Shown here: positions 11,126 through 23,173 of the stretch, one piece after another
How the letters are laid out: each line of letters begins with the position of its first letter
Numbering within the stretch: position 1 is the first letter of the stretch
NCBI RefSeq assembly: GCF_036785885.1
Contig: NC_092323.1
Span: forward strand, 1,116,001 to 1,180,000
Direction of reading: 5' to 3'
DNA length: 64,000 nt
DNA from: Coffea arabica
Taxonomy: Eukaryota > Streptophyta > Magnoliopsida > Gentianales > Rubiaceae
Notes under the pieces: generated by a model
What the model was told of the DNA's origin: nothing
Databases searched by the model: none
Seen by the model: only the letters and a program-made list of their open reading frames with translations
Position numbers and translations under genes: made by a program

Positions 11126-13186
11126 TTGTGCGTCCGGTGCTGTTTTCCCACAAATATTTTCTTGCTTCAGATTGAGAGGGTAGAGAGTTTCTTGTTTTTG
11201 TTCAAAGAATGTATTGGGGGGGAGTGGGATTACCCTTCCTTCAAACAATCAAATGAGGAAGATATATAATAGTTAGTAGTACTCATAACTACTAAAGATT
11301 AGGGTTTCTTTAGTACTCATAACCATGAAGTGAAGCAGACTAAAAGTGTTCGCACTTTGAAATCGAAAATGAATTTCTTTGAGAAGCAACAAATGGTGAG
11401 TACTGCTACTAGCGATACCTCCGAACCATCATCATTTCTTGGGATTCAACCACTACACCGACGGACGGCACTAGACAAGTAGAGTGACGGCTGGCGACGG
11501 CGACTAGGCGAGAAAGGTTTCCTTTTTCTTCGTCTTCTTTGAATGTTGGGTGAGCACTAAGCAGTTTACCGTTGAAGGAACGAATCAAAGGCGCTCTCGG
11601 TTTTTATTTGAATTGTGTCGACGGAGGGAGATTCCAGAATTGCACATTTCCCCCCCCCCCCATCTTAAATTAATTATTGACTCCCGAAACTATTCCATTA
11701 TGCTAATACTAACCCCCAAAGAAAGCCTACTGTTTTCAGCATTCTGACATCACGTGTCGCTGGACCGATTACTCGACCATCATCAAATGCTTACAGGGGA
11801 ATTATCGGCTAGCACTCCAGCCGGCTAATTCTCTGCCGATGGATTGGTAGGTCAAAGGTCAAAAGGAACTAGTACTATAACTGCTGAAGCAGAGAAGCTC
11901 AGCTCTCACTTGGAGAAAAATGATCAAGCTCTGTATGGTGGCGGTGGGTGGATGGTAAAGACGTACAACCCAATCGCGCCTTTGAGTGCAAACGTCATGG
12001 TAGATCGGGTTTCACAATAGTACTCCTTAATAAACAGCCATATATTTTTTAGGCGGCACTTTACTACTGCTACCTGCGAGTGAGAGAACGGTGATGCTAA
12101 AGTGGGCATGGCATCTGGTTTGATTCCCGGTGAAGTTATCATGGTGATCACCTCAAATTACTAGTAACCGGTTAGCTCAGAATTCACAAACCTGTACGTA
12201 ATTTCTGAGTCTGTCGTCCTACTCAGAGTCACACGGTCTTGATCAATAATGCAGACTTCAGACATCAGGAAATCAAACCAGAGGATTAAAAATTATTGGA
12301 AACTAGTAGTAGTACTACGAGCCTAGGCAGTAATTTGCGGCAAGCAGCAGGGCAATCATTTATGAATTATTGATGATGGGTTACTCTCGAAGATTCTGAA
12401 TTGATGCAATGACGATGTGACGGTGTACAGTAGCGTATAGTGTTTTAATGTTGACCAGTAATTAACAGAACAGACCATCCATATATGCGCTCGTGCTCCC
12501 GTTGTTGATCTACTTTCCTCAGGCTTTTCTTTTGTTGTGTATTCTATCTGAGACAAAAAAAAAAAAAAAAAAAAAAAAAAAGAGAGGGGGAGAGAGCTCT
12601 TTGAGTAGAAAGCAAGCAAATGAAAAGACTCCAGAAAGACTCCTCCACCTTTGGCATTTTTCTGAGGTGAAGCAAGAATATATGCTTGCTACGCACAGTA
12701 ACCAGAAAGAAATACACTACTACTAATCGAGAAAGGATATGGTGGTGTGTGTTCTGTGTGCCACCTAAATTTTGTTTCATAAACCTCACACACACGCCTC
12801 TGATCTACAATCTACAATCTACAATCTACATAGGCAGGCAGCATGCAGTGAATAGGGTATTTCATTTTTTTTTTTTCTTTTTCTCCTGATGAAGTGTCCT
12901 GCAAAAGGAAGGAAATAAAGAAAGAAAGAATCGTCTTTTGGGCCGACATGCCCATGCCGGTTGGCTACCGCTCGTCTCTCTCGCGGTTGCTCTCTTGGCT
13001 AGATATCCTCGCAGTCGCTGCTACTTAATTATGCTCATCCACTCCACTTGACACGCTCCATTTGCATTTTGCTTCTCTTCCTCCTCCATACAAAAGTACA
13101 AATTAAAACCAGGAGAGGGAGGACTCGATTGCCTCCGGGGGGGCATTCTTTCTTTTCTTAATTGGTCAGATCAATCAATACATATC
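11126..13186. other. Divergent promoter region, cyclin and X8 genes
   Basis: A 2 kb divergent spacer. It holds the 5' leaders of both genes, a C run at about 11650, a 27-base A run at about 12554-12580, and three to four tandem copies of ACAATCT/ATCTACA at about 12805-12831. No additional gene is supportable. Confidence 0.5.
11565..11577 (-). promoter_or_regulatory. Possible MSA-like (MYB3R) element upstream of the cyclin
   Basis: On the gene strand the sequence reads TTCAACGGTAA, matching 9 of 11 positions of the mitosis-specific activator consensus YCYAACGGYYA. It lies about 440 bp upstream of the cyclin ATG. B-type cyclin promoters are known to use such elements, but a single imperfect copy this far out is weak evidence. 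Confidence 0.25.
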
Positions 13187-14720
13187 ATGGGGGGAAAATG
13201 CAGAGTGTGGTGGAGACTCATTTGCAAATTAGTAGTACATCTTTATCTGTGCCTTGCTGCTTGTTTCTTCTCACATTGTGGTGAGTACCACGAACGTATG
13301 TTCTTGCAGTTAGTTTATTCCTTCGTTTCCTGTTGTCCTTGCAATTGATTGACATTGTTGGGGAAGAAGGATTAGTAGTTGCATTTTGCAGTTGTACGTG
13401 TGTTGCAAAGTAGTAGAAGAAGATGCAGGCATATTACTATTAGACGAGTTAGCTACAGGAAGTGAGTCAGTCAACCAGCTAAGCTAAGCTGAGCTGAGCT
13501 AGCTGCTCAGTCTCAGTCAACTGTTAGAAGAGTTGTATATCTGCTGCCAAATATTGTATATAGACAGACACCTGTGTTGTGTTGGGTAATTTTAGTAATA
13601 ACTAGTAAGCGAGTCTCTGTGTATTTAAGTAAACTTGCTTCAATATTTGATTCCATGAGTTGCATGCGCAGATGCAAGAAGAGCAGCAGCTCATGATGTA
13701 TTAGTCAGGGCTTCTACGCACAATTCAGGAGAGATTGGACCTCCAAATCCCCCAAAAGCCAAAAATATGAACGGATTGATGGAGATTCTGGTGGACATGG
13801 TCAGGCCTTTGGATGAATCTTCTTCAAATACGCAGCCTTACGGGAAAGGGGTGAGTTCCCCATTCTCATTGCCGCCATATGATTCCCTGGCTCCCATTCC
13901 TCTCCTCGAAAACACTCCTCCATTTTGCGTGAATCCGCCGCCATTCACTCCCCAGCTGCCCCCGCCCTCTCCAACGACCCTCCCCATGCAGCCGCCGCCG
14001 ACGCCACCCTCCTCCTCTTACTCCCCATCATTCCCATTCCCCAACCCAAGCCCACCCCCAAGCCCAGTTGGGACGGCAGTCCCTAGCCCGCCAGAATCAT
14101 CCATATATCCAACTCCTCCCTCGACTCCTAGTATCGCAGTCCCTAGCCCGCCAGAATCATCTATATATCCAACTCCTCCCTTGACTCCGGAGACGCCTAG
14201 TATCGCAGCTCCAAGCCCCCCGGAGACGTATGTTCCCAGTCCATCTGTATTTGTTCCAAGCCCGCCACCGCCTTCAGCGCCATATTATTCTCCGCCCAGC
14301 CCACCAATCGGTTACGTCCCAAACCCACCTGGTAGCGCCGGAGGAGGAGGAGGAGGAGGATTTGTCCCCCCCAGCAGCCCCCGAGTTTACCAGCCACCCA
14401 ACGTCTACCCATCCCCGCTGGTGCCGCCACCTTCTCCGCTTACAGAACCCGCGTCGGCCCTTTGGTGCGTGGCAAAGCCATCTGTGCCAGGGCCAATCAT
14501 CCAGGAGGCCATGAACTACGCATGCGCGTCGGGAGCAGAATGCGATCAGATCCAGCCCAGCGGGTCGTGCTTTGAGCCCGACACGTTGGTGGCCCATGCA
14601 TCCTACGCCTTCAATAGCTATTGGCAGAGAACTAAGGTAGCGGGAGGGACCTGTGAATTCGGGGGGACTGCAATGCTGGTCACCGTGGATCCAAGTAACC
14701 CTCTCTCCTCCTTCTGCTAA
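13187..14720 (+). CDS. Secreted proline-rich protein with C-terminal X8 (CBM43) domain
   Basis: Exon 1 is 13187-13280 and encodes the signal peptide, with hydrophobic core LVVHLYLCLAACFF; exon 2 is 13672-14720. The split GAT codon keeps the frame, giving 380 residues. Residues ~90-290 are proline-rich, with many SPPP-, PSPPE- and YPTPP-type motifs typical of hydroxyproline-rich wall proteins. A 60-bp unit is repeated in tandem here (14076-14195). Residues 294-380 form an X8 domain starting ALWCVAKP, with the usual six cysteines (297, 316, 322, 331, 359, 380). X8 domains bind beta-1,3-glucan (callose), so the protein probably acts in the cell wall or at plasmodesmata. It stops right after the last cysteine, so there is no GPI-anchor tail as in PDCB proteins and no glucanase domain. 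Confidence 0.92.
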
Positions 14721-17151
14721 CCTGCTTTGCTTTGCTATTAGTACTGCTAATGGGAGTATTTAGTAGCAGCGGCACTACTTTACTATTTCTTCTTGTTGGT
14801 ACGCAGTAATACGGGCTGTGGAATAGAGCGGTAGTACTTCTTAGTAGCAGTAGTTTAGTACGTATTTCTTATTTACCTCAATCTCTGTGTCAGGCTATGA
14901 TGGGTGCCATTTTATTTACTTCTGACTGGAGCGGAGATGGCAAAAAGAGCTAGGAGGCTATAAAGGATGCTGCCGTATAAGCCCCAAAAAAAAAAGGGCA
15001 GAGGAAAACAGAAGCAAAAGGAAAACCCGTTTACCAGCTCTAGACCGTAGTAGCCCCTTTGTTTTTAGCCGCACCAAATTTTGTACCATATGCAAAGGAG
15101 TAAAGTACAAAATGTGACGCATGAATTGAATTTTTTGTTAGGATTTCCCCGCATCCAGGGGGTTAGTTTAGTTTTGCAAGGACAGGACAGCACATACTAT
15201 ACTTTGTTGTATTGTTCAAGGACAACAGTTGTATTAAGTAATAACAACAGGTCACAGTTTTCTTCTCTTGCATTCTCTCTCTCACACGTCCTCCGTCAAA
15301 CTCTTTATTCTCAGCTCAGATTACAGTAGTATTTTGTTGTTTAGCTAGTGATTTCATATTTTAGTTTTCATGAATGGTATCATCCTTGACTTTTTAAATT
15401 CATGAGCAATGAATATTATTTTTTATTTATTTTCTATATAATTTACCATTTTAGTTAGAATTACTAAATTGAAGGATAAAATATATTATTATTTACTTTT
15501 TTATTTTTAATAGGTTTGGTAATGTTTCCTTTTTATTTAGACTCTTTTCTTTTTTAGTATAAGTAGGGGGATTTGAATCCAATACCTCTTACTTACACTC
15601 CTTCCCCCCCCCCCCCGGTACCATCCAACTCATCCCTCCCCCCCCTATTTATGCTCACATTAATAGATTTCATATCAAATTCTTATGTAAGTAGAGTCAT
15701 TTCTCACTTTTTAAATTCAAAATACATGAAAAGATATATAATAATTTTAAAAAGTCAAAATTCTACATTAAAAAAAAAGAATGAAAGCATTCTGAGTTAA
15801 CCATACTAAAAACCCCTTTTCAAAAAGTACAAATTTTACTGAACATTTTTTTTGTAGTACGAACTCCACAAAATTCAACAGAATTAATTAAACCACCAAT
15901 ATTGACCTTCTTACTTAAGGTTGATTGGTGTAAAAATATCCGCACCTTTGTACAAGATTATCAAATCAAATACATAATATTTGTAAGTATTTCATTTTGA
16001 AATCAAATAAAACACGCGATTACATTCATTTCAATCCAAATATCATTCATTTTCTAATAAAAAATTTATATTATTATATTAAGATCCATCTTCCGCAAAA
16101 ACACATTCCTTAAATGTTCTACACATTTTATCATTCTTTGAACTATTTTTAGACAAATCTTAAATTTTAATTATGTCTATACACTTTTTTTAAAATTCAG
16201 CATCTCTTTTAATTTCTTTCAATAATGTAAATACCGGCATGTAACGCGGGTATTCACACTGGTATATTTGCATCCCATTTCTGTCCCCCACAACAACCGA
16301 TGACGTGACCAGATTTTACATCTACCAATGCATGAGCATCATAGTGTCATTTTTTTTTAAAAAAAATTTCTCGTCTACCTTTAATAACAAGAGTAAATTT
16401 ATTCCAATTTATTTAAAAAAAACTTCTCCCACAATTAGTGGAGAGTTATTTGTTGAGGTTATCCACTTTCTTCACACTAACTCCCTCACCACTGTCATGT
16501 AATCTGCTCAACTTCCATCATCTTTCAATTTAACTAATAAGAGAATATTATAAAGAGATAATTTTGATAAATATACTTATTTTAATTTATTGCACGCACA
16601 TTAGGTATGACACTAGTTATAATAATGTCACACACCGTTTAAAAGCAGCAGTTTAGTTGTGTTTTGGTTGGGCGTCTTTTAAAATTATGTTTTGGTTCAA
16701 TGGGATGCCTGGGAAATAAGCTCAGCCTTTCGCTGTAAATGAATTTTGATTTGTGTCGATAGAACAAATTGTCAGGATTTGTCCCCCACCCAAGAAAAAA
16801 AACAGGGACAGTGTACGTGGGGATCTTTTGGATGGTGGGCTGCGACTCTGTTGTTAGACTAAACTGAGCCCATCTTGGATAAAAGGCCGTGATAGTAGAA
16901 GAGCAGAGGAGATGAAAGAGCGGAAAGCCCGAAAAACAGAGACAAGAAGGTGGGCGTGGGGGTGGGAACACTCAGGAATGATGCTGCTGGAGGAAGCCAG
17001 CAAAGCAGCGAGCAAAGGAAACCGAAGGAGAAAAACCGAAGAACAACTGAAGAAGAAAGCGTTTTAGTAAGTAGATTGCGGGGAGCAGGCGGTCTGCAGA
17101 CCGCAGGGCTGCTTTCTCTGCTATCAAATTATCAGCAAAATAGAGTAGTAA
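14721..17151. other. Intergenic, AT-rich
   Basis: The 3' untranslated region of the X8 gene is followed by about 1.3 kb of very AT-rich sequence (15350-16620) with no reading frame or clear element ends. A C run sits at about 15604-15616. The last 300 bp is the GC-richer leader of the methyltransferase gene; short frames here, including one opening at 16950, are not in frame with it. Confidence 0.5.
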
Positions 17152-19211
17152 ATGGTAATGACGACAGTTGCAGCAGTTGGAGGGCGTCGAGCGATGGTGC
17201 AGACGTCTCTGTCCCTCAAGACAGCGCCCACCGCCCCTACGCTCCTTCACCAAATGATAGCTTCCAACTCCCCAAAAGGTCTTCTTTTTTTCTTCTCTCC
17301 TTCTACATAGCAAACGCTAATATATATATACACACACACACACACTACTGTACTGCTTCTGCAATAAAATCTATCCCCTCTTTGTTGCTCAGAACTTGTG
17401 CTATCTAATCTACAGCTAGTATAATTCCTGAAAGTTGCAACTATATGCATAATCCGATAATCGCTGCTAATTATACCTACTCTTCTGTCCTTGGTGTCTA
17501 CGGTGCTAATTATACCTACTCTACTCTTCTAATCTCCGCATGTCCTTCGTTCCCCATCCATTTGGATATCAATGTAGTGTTAGTGAACTTTGGGACTTCT
17601 TGGAAGGATGAAGTAGCACTGAACCCCACCTTTCGGATTCCTGTTGCATATACAGTTTCCAGACAATCAAAATCATTCCTTTATCTACTTTTTTCTTAAG
17701 CGAGTTTGACTTTGGGGGTCACATAATGCACTCATTTGTATTATCCACATTTTTCCCCCCTTCTCATTATAGATTCTTCAAAGAAATGAAACAAAATGGA
17801 TTCTCTTCATGATTCATGAGAGTCTCCTTAAGCCGCTAATCAAATTGGATCGCCTGAATGTAATGGTCTTCGTAATTCAAATGGATACTTCAGTTAGTGC
17901 AGTTAGTTTTCTAGTCATAATTATGTAACTTATAACCAAAGGTCATCTCGTCAACTCAATTGGACGGATGGATTTTTTTTTTTTTTTTTGGAAGACGTTG
18001 CAAAGGTGGTGCTTAAGAAGGGCAAGACTCAACTCTTTCGTGATGGTTGTCCAATGGTTTACAGTGGTGCAGTTGATCGAATTATTGGCAGGCCACCGCC
18101 CAAGACTGGGGACGTTGTCCTAGTCGCGGATGGCACCCAGAAACCAATTGGTTGGGGCTTCTATAATTCAGCTTCCATGTTCTGTGTTCGCCTCATGCAA
18201 CTCGAGGAAGAAGCCTCCAGGTGTCTCTCTTCCTCTTAATTGCCTCCTTCTAGTTTCCTCTTTCCAAGATGCAGCAGGAGGTGTCTAATGACAAATTTAT
18301 AATGTCCTTCCTTGTCAATGAGACAGAGACCCTGGTTGTGCATTGAACGTGGAGAAACTACTTGACACGAGAATTTGTGCTGCTGTTGAACTGCGAAAGA
18401 GCTTAGGGCTTCCATCAGCTCATACAAATGCATACCGTCTCATCAACAGTGAAGGAGATAGGTATGGTTCTTTTTATGCTTCTCAATTTGATACTAACCT
18501 CTTTCCTAGTACTGTGCATTATTTAAGAACGTTTTGTCTGGGGAAACACAAATTATATATTTCTTAATGCAAAAGTCTCTAATCATTTGTAAACTTGCTT
18601 TTCTCCAGTGTCATTTCTTCTGTGTCTCCAACTTTTATTCTGTTTTCTTTGATTTGAGCTGCTTGGGGATGACGTTCATATGTTTGGCTGTGTGGTGCAT
18701 GGAGATCTCTTAATGCAAAGGCAAAATACAATAGGTAGTGTAATATAGTACGTTTTTGTTGGAATACAAGTTTTAACCCATTGGGGAATCTTTAAAAAGA
18801 AGAAGAAACTTAGAAAATGGTCTATGACTCGTTTCCATAACTTTGAAATCTTTATGTCATGCAGTGATGCACATAAGCTAGTAATTTTAGTCTTACACTT
18901 TCGCCTAATTTGCAACAGATTGTCGGGCCTTATCATTGATGTTTTTGGAGATTTAGCTGTTATAGCGTCATCCGCTGCTTGGGTTGAGAAGTACAAGCAT
19001 TATATACAAGCTTGCATCATTAGATCAACTAAGATCAACCACACAAGCTGGAGACCATCCCTCGAGTATTTGAAGGAAGAGGGGTTGAGTTTATCTGATT
19101 TGACAGAAGGTGGTTTATCTGCACCTCCTGAGAGGATTGAGGTAAGATATTCCCATACCTGGTCTCTTTTATTTGTTGGAGTTTTGTTTGGCCTAAAGCA
19201 GCTTATTCTCC

Positions 19212-19246
<35 letters not shown>

Positions 19247-22200
19247 TAAAAAAAAAACCTTTAGGAGAAATTGTTTCTTAGAAAGCACTGTGCTGAGCTG
19301 TTTAGTTTAGTTCTTTGGACTATATGACACAATTAATGAAATTCTGCAACATACAGAAAATCGCAATCCAGAAGAGTCTAATATTAATGTGCAGCATCCT
19401 TTTGGTAAATCCTGTTCTGGGAAAGTGATTTGATGATCTGCAAATAAGGATTACATTGAGTGGATAGCTCAATATGTACATATCTGCAGTTACTTATTTC
19501 GTTATTTTTTTTTTCCTGTATTATTTTGAACTTAAAGGAATTGGACATGTATATATACAATTGAACCAGTGTGGTAAGTGTAGAATCTTCTAATCTTGGT
19601 TTCATGGCTCATGTCTTATTTGTGAGCTGTAGCTCATTCTTATTAGATGACATTATGACCTGGAAGTAAGAAGACAATCTGTTATTTTCTTTTTCATATA
19701 GTTAAGAATTAAGAAACACTCAATCCAGGACTTGTCTCTGTTTTTCTGGCAACGGAGAATCATGTGGTTTCAATTTGGATTCCGACGCTTCCACATTCTG
19801 CTTAAACTTAGAAAGTTTCACCATTTTTAGGATGGAGTTAACTGCAGATTTTCCTTCTGGATATGGTTCTTGCATTATTTATTCCAATTTCCTCCACAGT
19901 TGTGTTTACTACTTATTGCCTACTACATCTTCCATGTTGCCCTTTTGTTTCGCTAGTATCATGATATTCAGAGCTTTTTGCTGTGAAATGAGATGTCATA
20001 AATTTCTTGGCTTCTGTTTAATTTCCTGAACTGTGTTTCTTCATTGTTAATTTGGGAAATTATCATGATGTGAGTGAGGTTCCTTCTCTGGAAAGAGATT
20101 GAAACCTTCGTGACTATAGAGTTGGCGTGGGTCATATTCTAGATTGGGTCTTTTTAATTCACTTATTCTTCCTTTGGGCAGGTTTTGGAGAATGGCATAT
20201 CTTATTTAATCTCCTTGAATGGACAGAAGACCGGTTTCTATGCTGATCAGCGTGAAAACCGTCAATTTTTATCAACAATCTCAGAGGGCCAACAAGTTCT
20301 TGACATTTGTTGCTATACTGGAGGTTTTGCTCTGAATGCAGCAGCTGGTGGTGCTCTGAATGTTACTGGTAATTCATAACCATATTGGCCATCTTTCTTG
20401 AATTCTTATCAATGCCATCCATAATTAGTTTTCAGCAACTTGATGGATCAACTAATTGATTCCTTAGGTTGCATATGTTTTCATGCCCTCCTTCACAACT
20501 TTTTTTTTTTTTTAATAAACACTGAAGTATTAAATGATTTGAATTTCATTACAATATGAGGGCAGAATAAATTTTTGTCGGCTTAGGGTCTTCTCCACCT
20601 TCTTTTACTAATATATGGTCACTTATCTGGGGAAGTTATATTTCTGTAGGAAAATGAGATGTTCTTTCTATTTAAGCATCTTAAGACGATTTTGATTGTT
20701 TTACTTACCGCTTCCATGTTGCACTTCTTTGTCATTTAAGTTGGATGGTAGATGTTGCAGACTGTTATTTGGAGTGTCAAAGGATGAGAAGTTTTGTGAA
20801 TGTTGAAGTCATTCTAACGCCATCTCTTGTCCAACAAGTGCACCTATTTAATGTGAAGATGAAAAACTGGAATGGGTAATGGATAATTCTTTACTAACTC
20901 AGTTTGACATTTGGAAAAATTCAGAAAGTCGTCGTCTTGCTTGTTGGTATTAAGAGTTGATTGGAATTTCAACTTATAAATCTTAAGGAAAAAAGAGTGT
21001 GATAAGTGCATTTGTGAAATCGTGTTAAGTCTAAACATTTGACTTAAGATGCAAATGGGAAAATGGTTCAAAACATCCTTCACATTTTGCCAAATGAATT
21101 ATTTCGTCTTTCACTTTAAAAATAGTAACTTTACGGCCCTTATAAAATCAAGTCGATAAAATTTGGTCCCAACCTAAGTTTTTGACCACTTTACCTTGAA
21201 TCCATCACGTGATCCACACATGGTCATTTTTAAGTGACAAAAAGTATAGATTCCATTTGTAGTTTAAAAAAATGACTCGATCTGTATTCATTTTTGCCCC
21301 TACAAAGGGTAGGATCGGACCCGAATCATATTCATTTTCTCTCTAAGAAAGTGGGATTTGTCCTTTCGTGCTTAAAAAATGGTTGCATGTGGGTCACGTG
21401 GTGATTTCAAGCTAAAAAGTGGTCGAAAACTTAGGTTGGGACTAAATTTTACCTACTTGATTTTGTAAGGGACATAAAGTTAATATTTTAAAAGTGAAGG
21501 ACAAAAAAATTCATTTGGCAAAATGTGAGGGATGTCTTGAACCATTTTCCCTTTTGAAATTCAAGATTTGTCCCTATGCACTGTCACAAGTGCTCTATCC
21601 ACACTATGCATGTTCATAAGACTATCCAGGATTGGAGAACGTGCTGATTGTTGTGTTTTTGTGGCAGGTGTTGACACATCCTTGCCTGCATTGGAACTTG
21701 CAAAGAAAAACATAATTATAAATGACATGGATCCTGCAAGAATATCATTTCTGAAGCAAGATGCAACAGAATTTATGAAGGATGCTTTATCTAGAAATGA
21801 TTCATGGGATATAGTTATCTTGGATCCACCTAAGTTGGCACCTCGTAGAAAGGTACCATAATATGCTTTCTGTGCTATCTTCTCCAGATTGTTCCTATTT
21901 GATGTTGTTGATCTCGCTACTGGTTCAGACTCCATGCTTTCTATGTTATGGAAAACCAGAGGCCTTCTACGTATGTGTGGTTTCATGCATGTTGGCTGGG
22001 GGAGTTTGAGGCATTGGGTTATGGAACTTGTTAATGCAGTAGTGCTTACTGATGAAGTCTGACTTTATACAGGTTCTTCATAGTGCATCTGGCATGTATA
22101 GAAATTTGAACTCCTTGGCTATGAGATTAACGAAAAAGAATGGTCTTCTTATGACTTGTTCATGTTCTGGAGCAATGACTCAGAGTGGGATGTTTCTGCG

Positions 22201-22524
22201 TGTTCTCCAGGCAAGTCTATTTCAGAATTTTCTTTGGCAAGAGAGATTTGGCTGTCCTCCTTGTTTCTTATACTACATTTCTCGTAGTCAGCAATAAAGT
22301 TTTGTGGAGGATGAAAAGAAGCGTCACTTCATATGGGTACTCGTAAAATGGCTTCTTTCTGGTGCCAGCTTTTTTCATATTCCTTTTTTGTTTAGGGTGC
22401 CGCAGCCATGGCTGGAAGGAAAATCACTGTTCTACGGCAGGCAGGAGCAGCTTCTGACCATCCCATTGACCCGTCCTATCCAGAGGGGGCATACCTCTCT
22501 AACATCTTGCTGAGAGTGGAGTGA
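17152..22524 (+). CDS. RlmI-like SAM-dependent rRNA (cytosine-C5) methyltransferase, probably organellar
   Basis: Eight exons: 17152-17278, 17995-18220, 18327-18461, 18919-19141, 20182-20368, 21668-21852, 22073-22210, 22396-22524, giving 449 residues. Residues 1-42 ([17 protein letters not shown] and on) have no acidic residue and look like an organelle leader; the start is the first ATG after an in-frame stop. A PUA RNA-binding domain follows (43-120, with [20 protein letters not shown]). The Rossmann methyltransferase part carries [13 protein letters not shown] motif [12 protein letters not shown] (276-286), motif IV LDPPKLA (351-357) and the cysteine motif TCSCSG (389-394), as in bacterial RlmI, which methylates 23S rRNA C1962. 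By inference the substrate is plastid or mitochondrial large-subunit rRNA. The last intron has a GC donor (22211). Intron 5 carries a foldback transposon. Confidence 0.9.
17320..17345. repeat. (TA)n(CA)n microsatellite
   Basis: A short TA run passing into CA repeats, inside intron 1 of the methyltransferase gene. Confidence 0.8.
19210..19246. repeat. (CT)n(CA)n microsatellite
   Basis: A CT-repeat run that passes directly into CA repeats, about 70 bp into intron 4 of the methyltransferase gene. Confidence 0.85.
21057..21551. mobile_element. Foldback MULE-type MITE, about 0.5 kb, in intron 5 of the methyltransferase gene
   Basis: It starts GGGAAAATGGTTCAAAACATCC and ends with the matching inverse, GTCTTGAACCATTTTCCC. 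The arms pair almost to the centre: ATTTTGCCAAATGAATT on the left matches AATTCATTTGGCAAAAT on the right, and the inner blocks around the two CACGTG motifs also pair. The whole element is thus close to one long hairpin. The ends and inner motifs match the 1.16 kb elements at 29687-30845 and 31657-32820. The flanking 9 bases (GATGCAAAT and TTTTGAAAT) agree only partly, so any target duplication has decayed. No coding capacity. Confidence 0.8.
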
Positions 22525-23173
22525 GTGATGAAAGTCAGAAGCTTCATATCATGAATATGCCGTTTTGCAAAAGGCTGGATGGTAATTGAAGGCAAGTTCT
22601 TTGGGAGGCCAGAATGAAGAGGGCACAGTAGTTAATCTGATGCTGCTCAACCAAACACAAAATCCTTCTTGGATTGTTTTACATACATATATGTATATAT
22701 ATTTTAATATGCAGATAAGTACCCTTGACCTTTCCTTTTCCCTTTTAATTAAATATTAAATATTAAATATAGGCAAGTATATTCAAGGTGAATCAACCAG
22801 AATGGCTGGCATTATATGAATTGGGGGGGCTGCTTCCATTATTCCCCATTGAAGTTACTTACAGGAGAATAATCTCAAGAGCCCAAATGCGGTCGGCAAA
22901 AACTCTGCAGGAATGACGGTGCCAAAATTTGACGGTTGAAAAGCTGATCGTGAGTGAGAGACATAAGAAGAAAAGGCTAATTTGGAAGTTATTTGTAACT
23001 TCAAATAATAATAATAATAATATTTAATGAGATGGGACGGGACGGAGCCGCCGTCTTCTAACGAAATAATTAATGATTGTTGCAACAAAGATCAAACTAT
23101 AAAGTATCCTCCTCGTGATTACAAAGTGAGAGATTTAAACAACCACACGACATTACAGTTGTGTTTTTTTACA
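22525..23173. other. 3' flank of the methyltransferase gene
   Basis: Untranslated and spacer sequence with short AT-rich runs (about 22680-22770) and an ATA trinucleotide run at about 23003-23022. No gene seen. Confidence 0.5.

Noticed and set aside
16950-17408. 152-codon frame at the start of the methyltransferase locus
   Set aside because: It overlaps the real first exon in another frame, runs through the donor site and ends in a microsatellite.
22052-22297. Frame reading through the methyltransferase exon 7 end
   Set aside because: This is exon 7 read into the unspliced GC-AG intron; the family sequence continues only after splicing to 22396.
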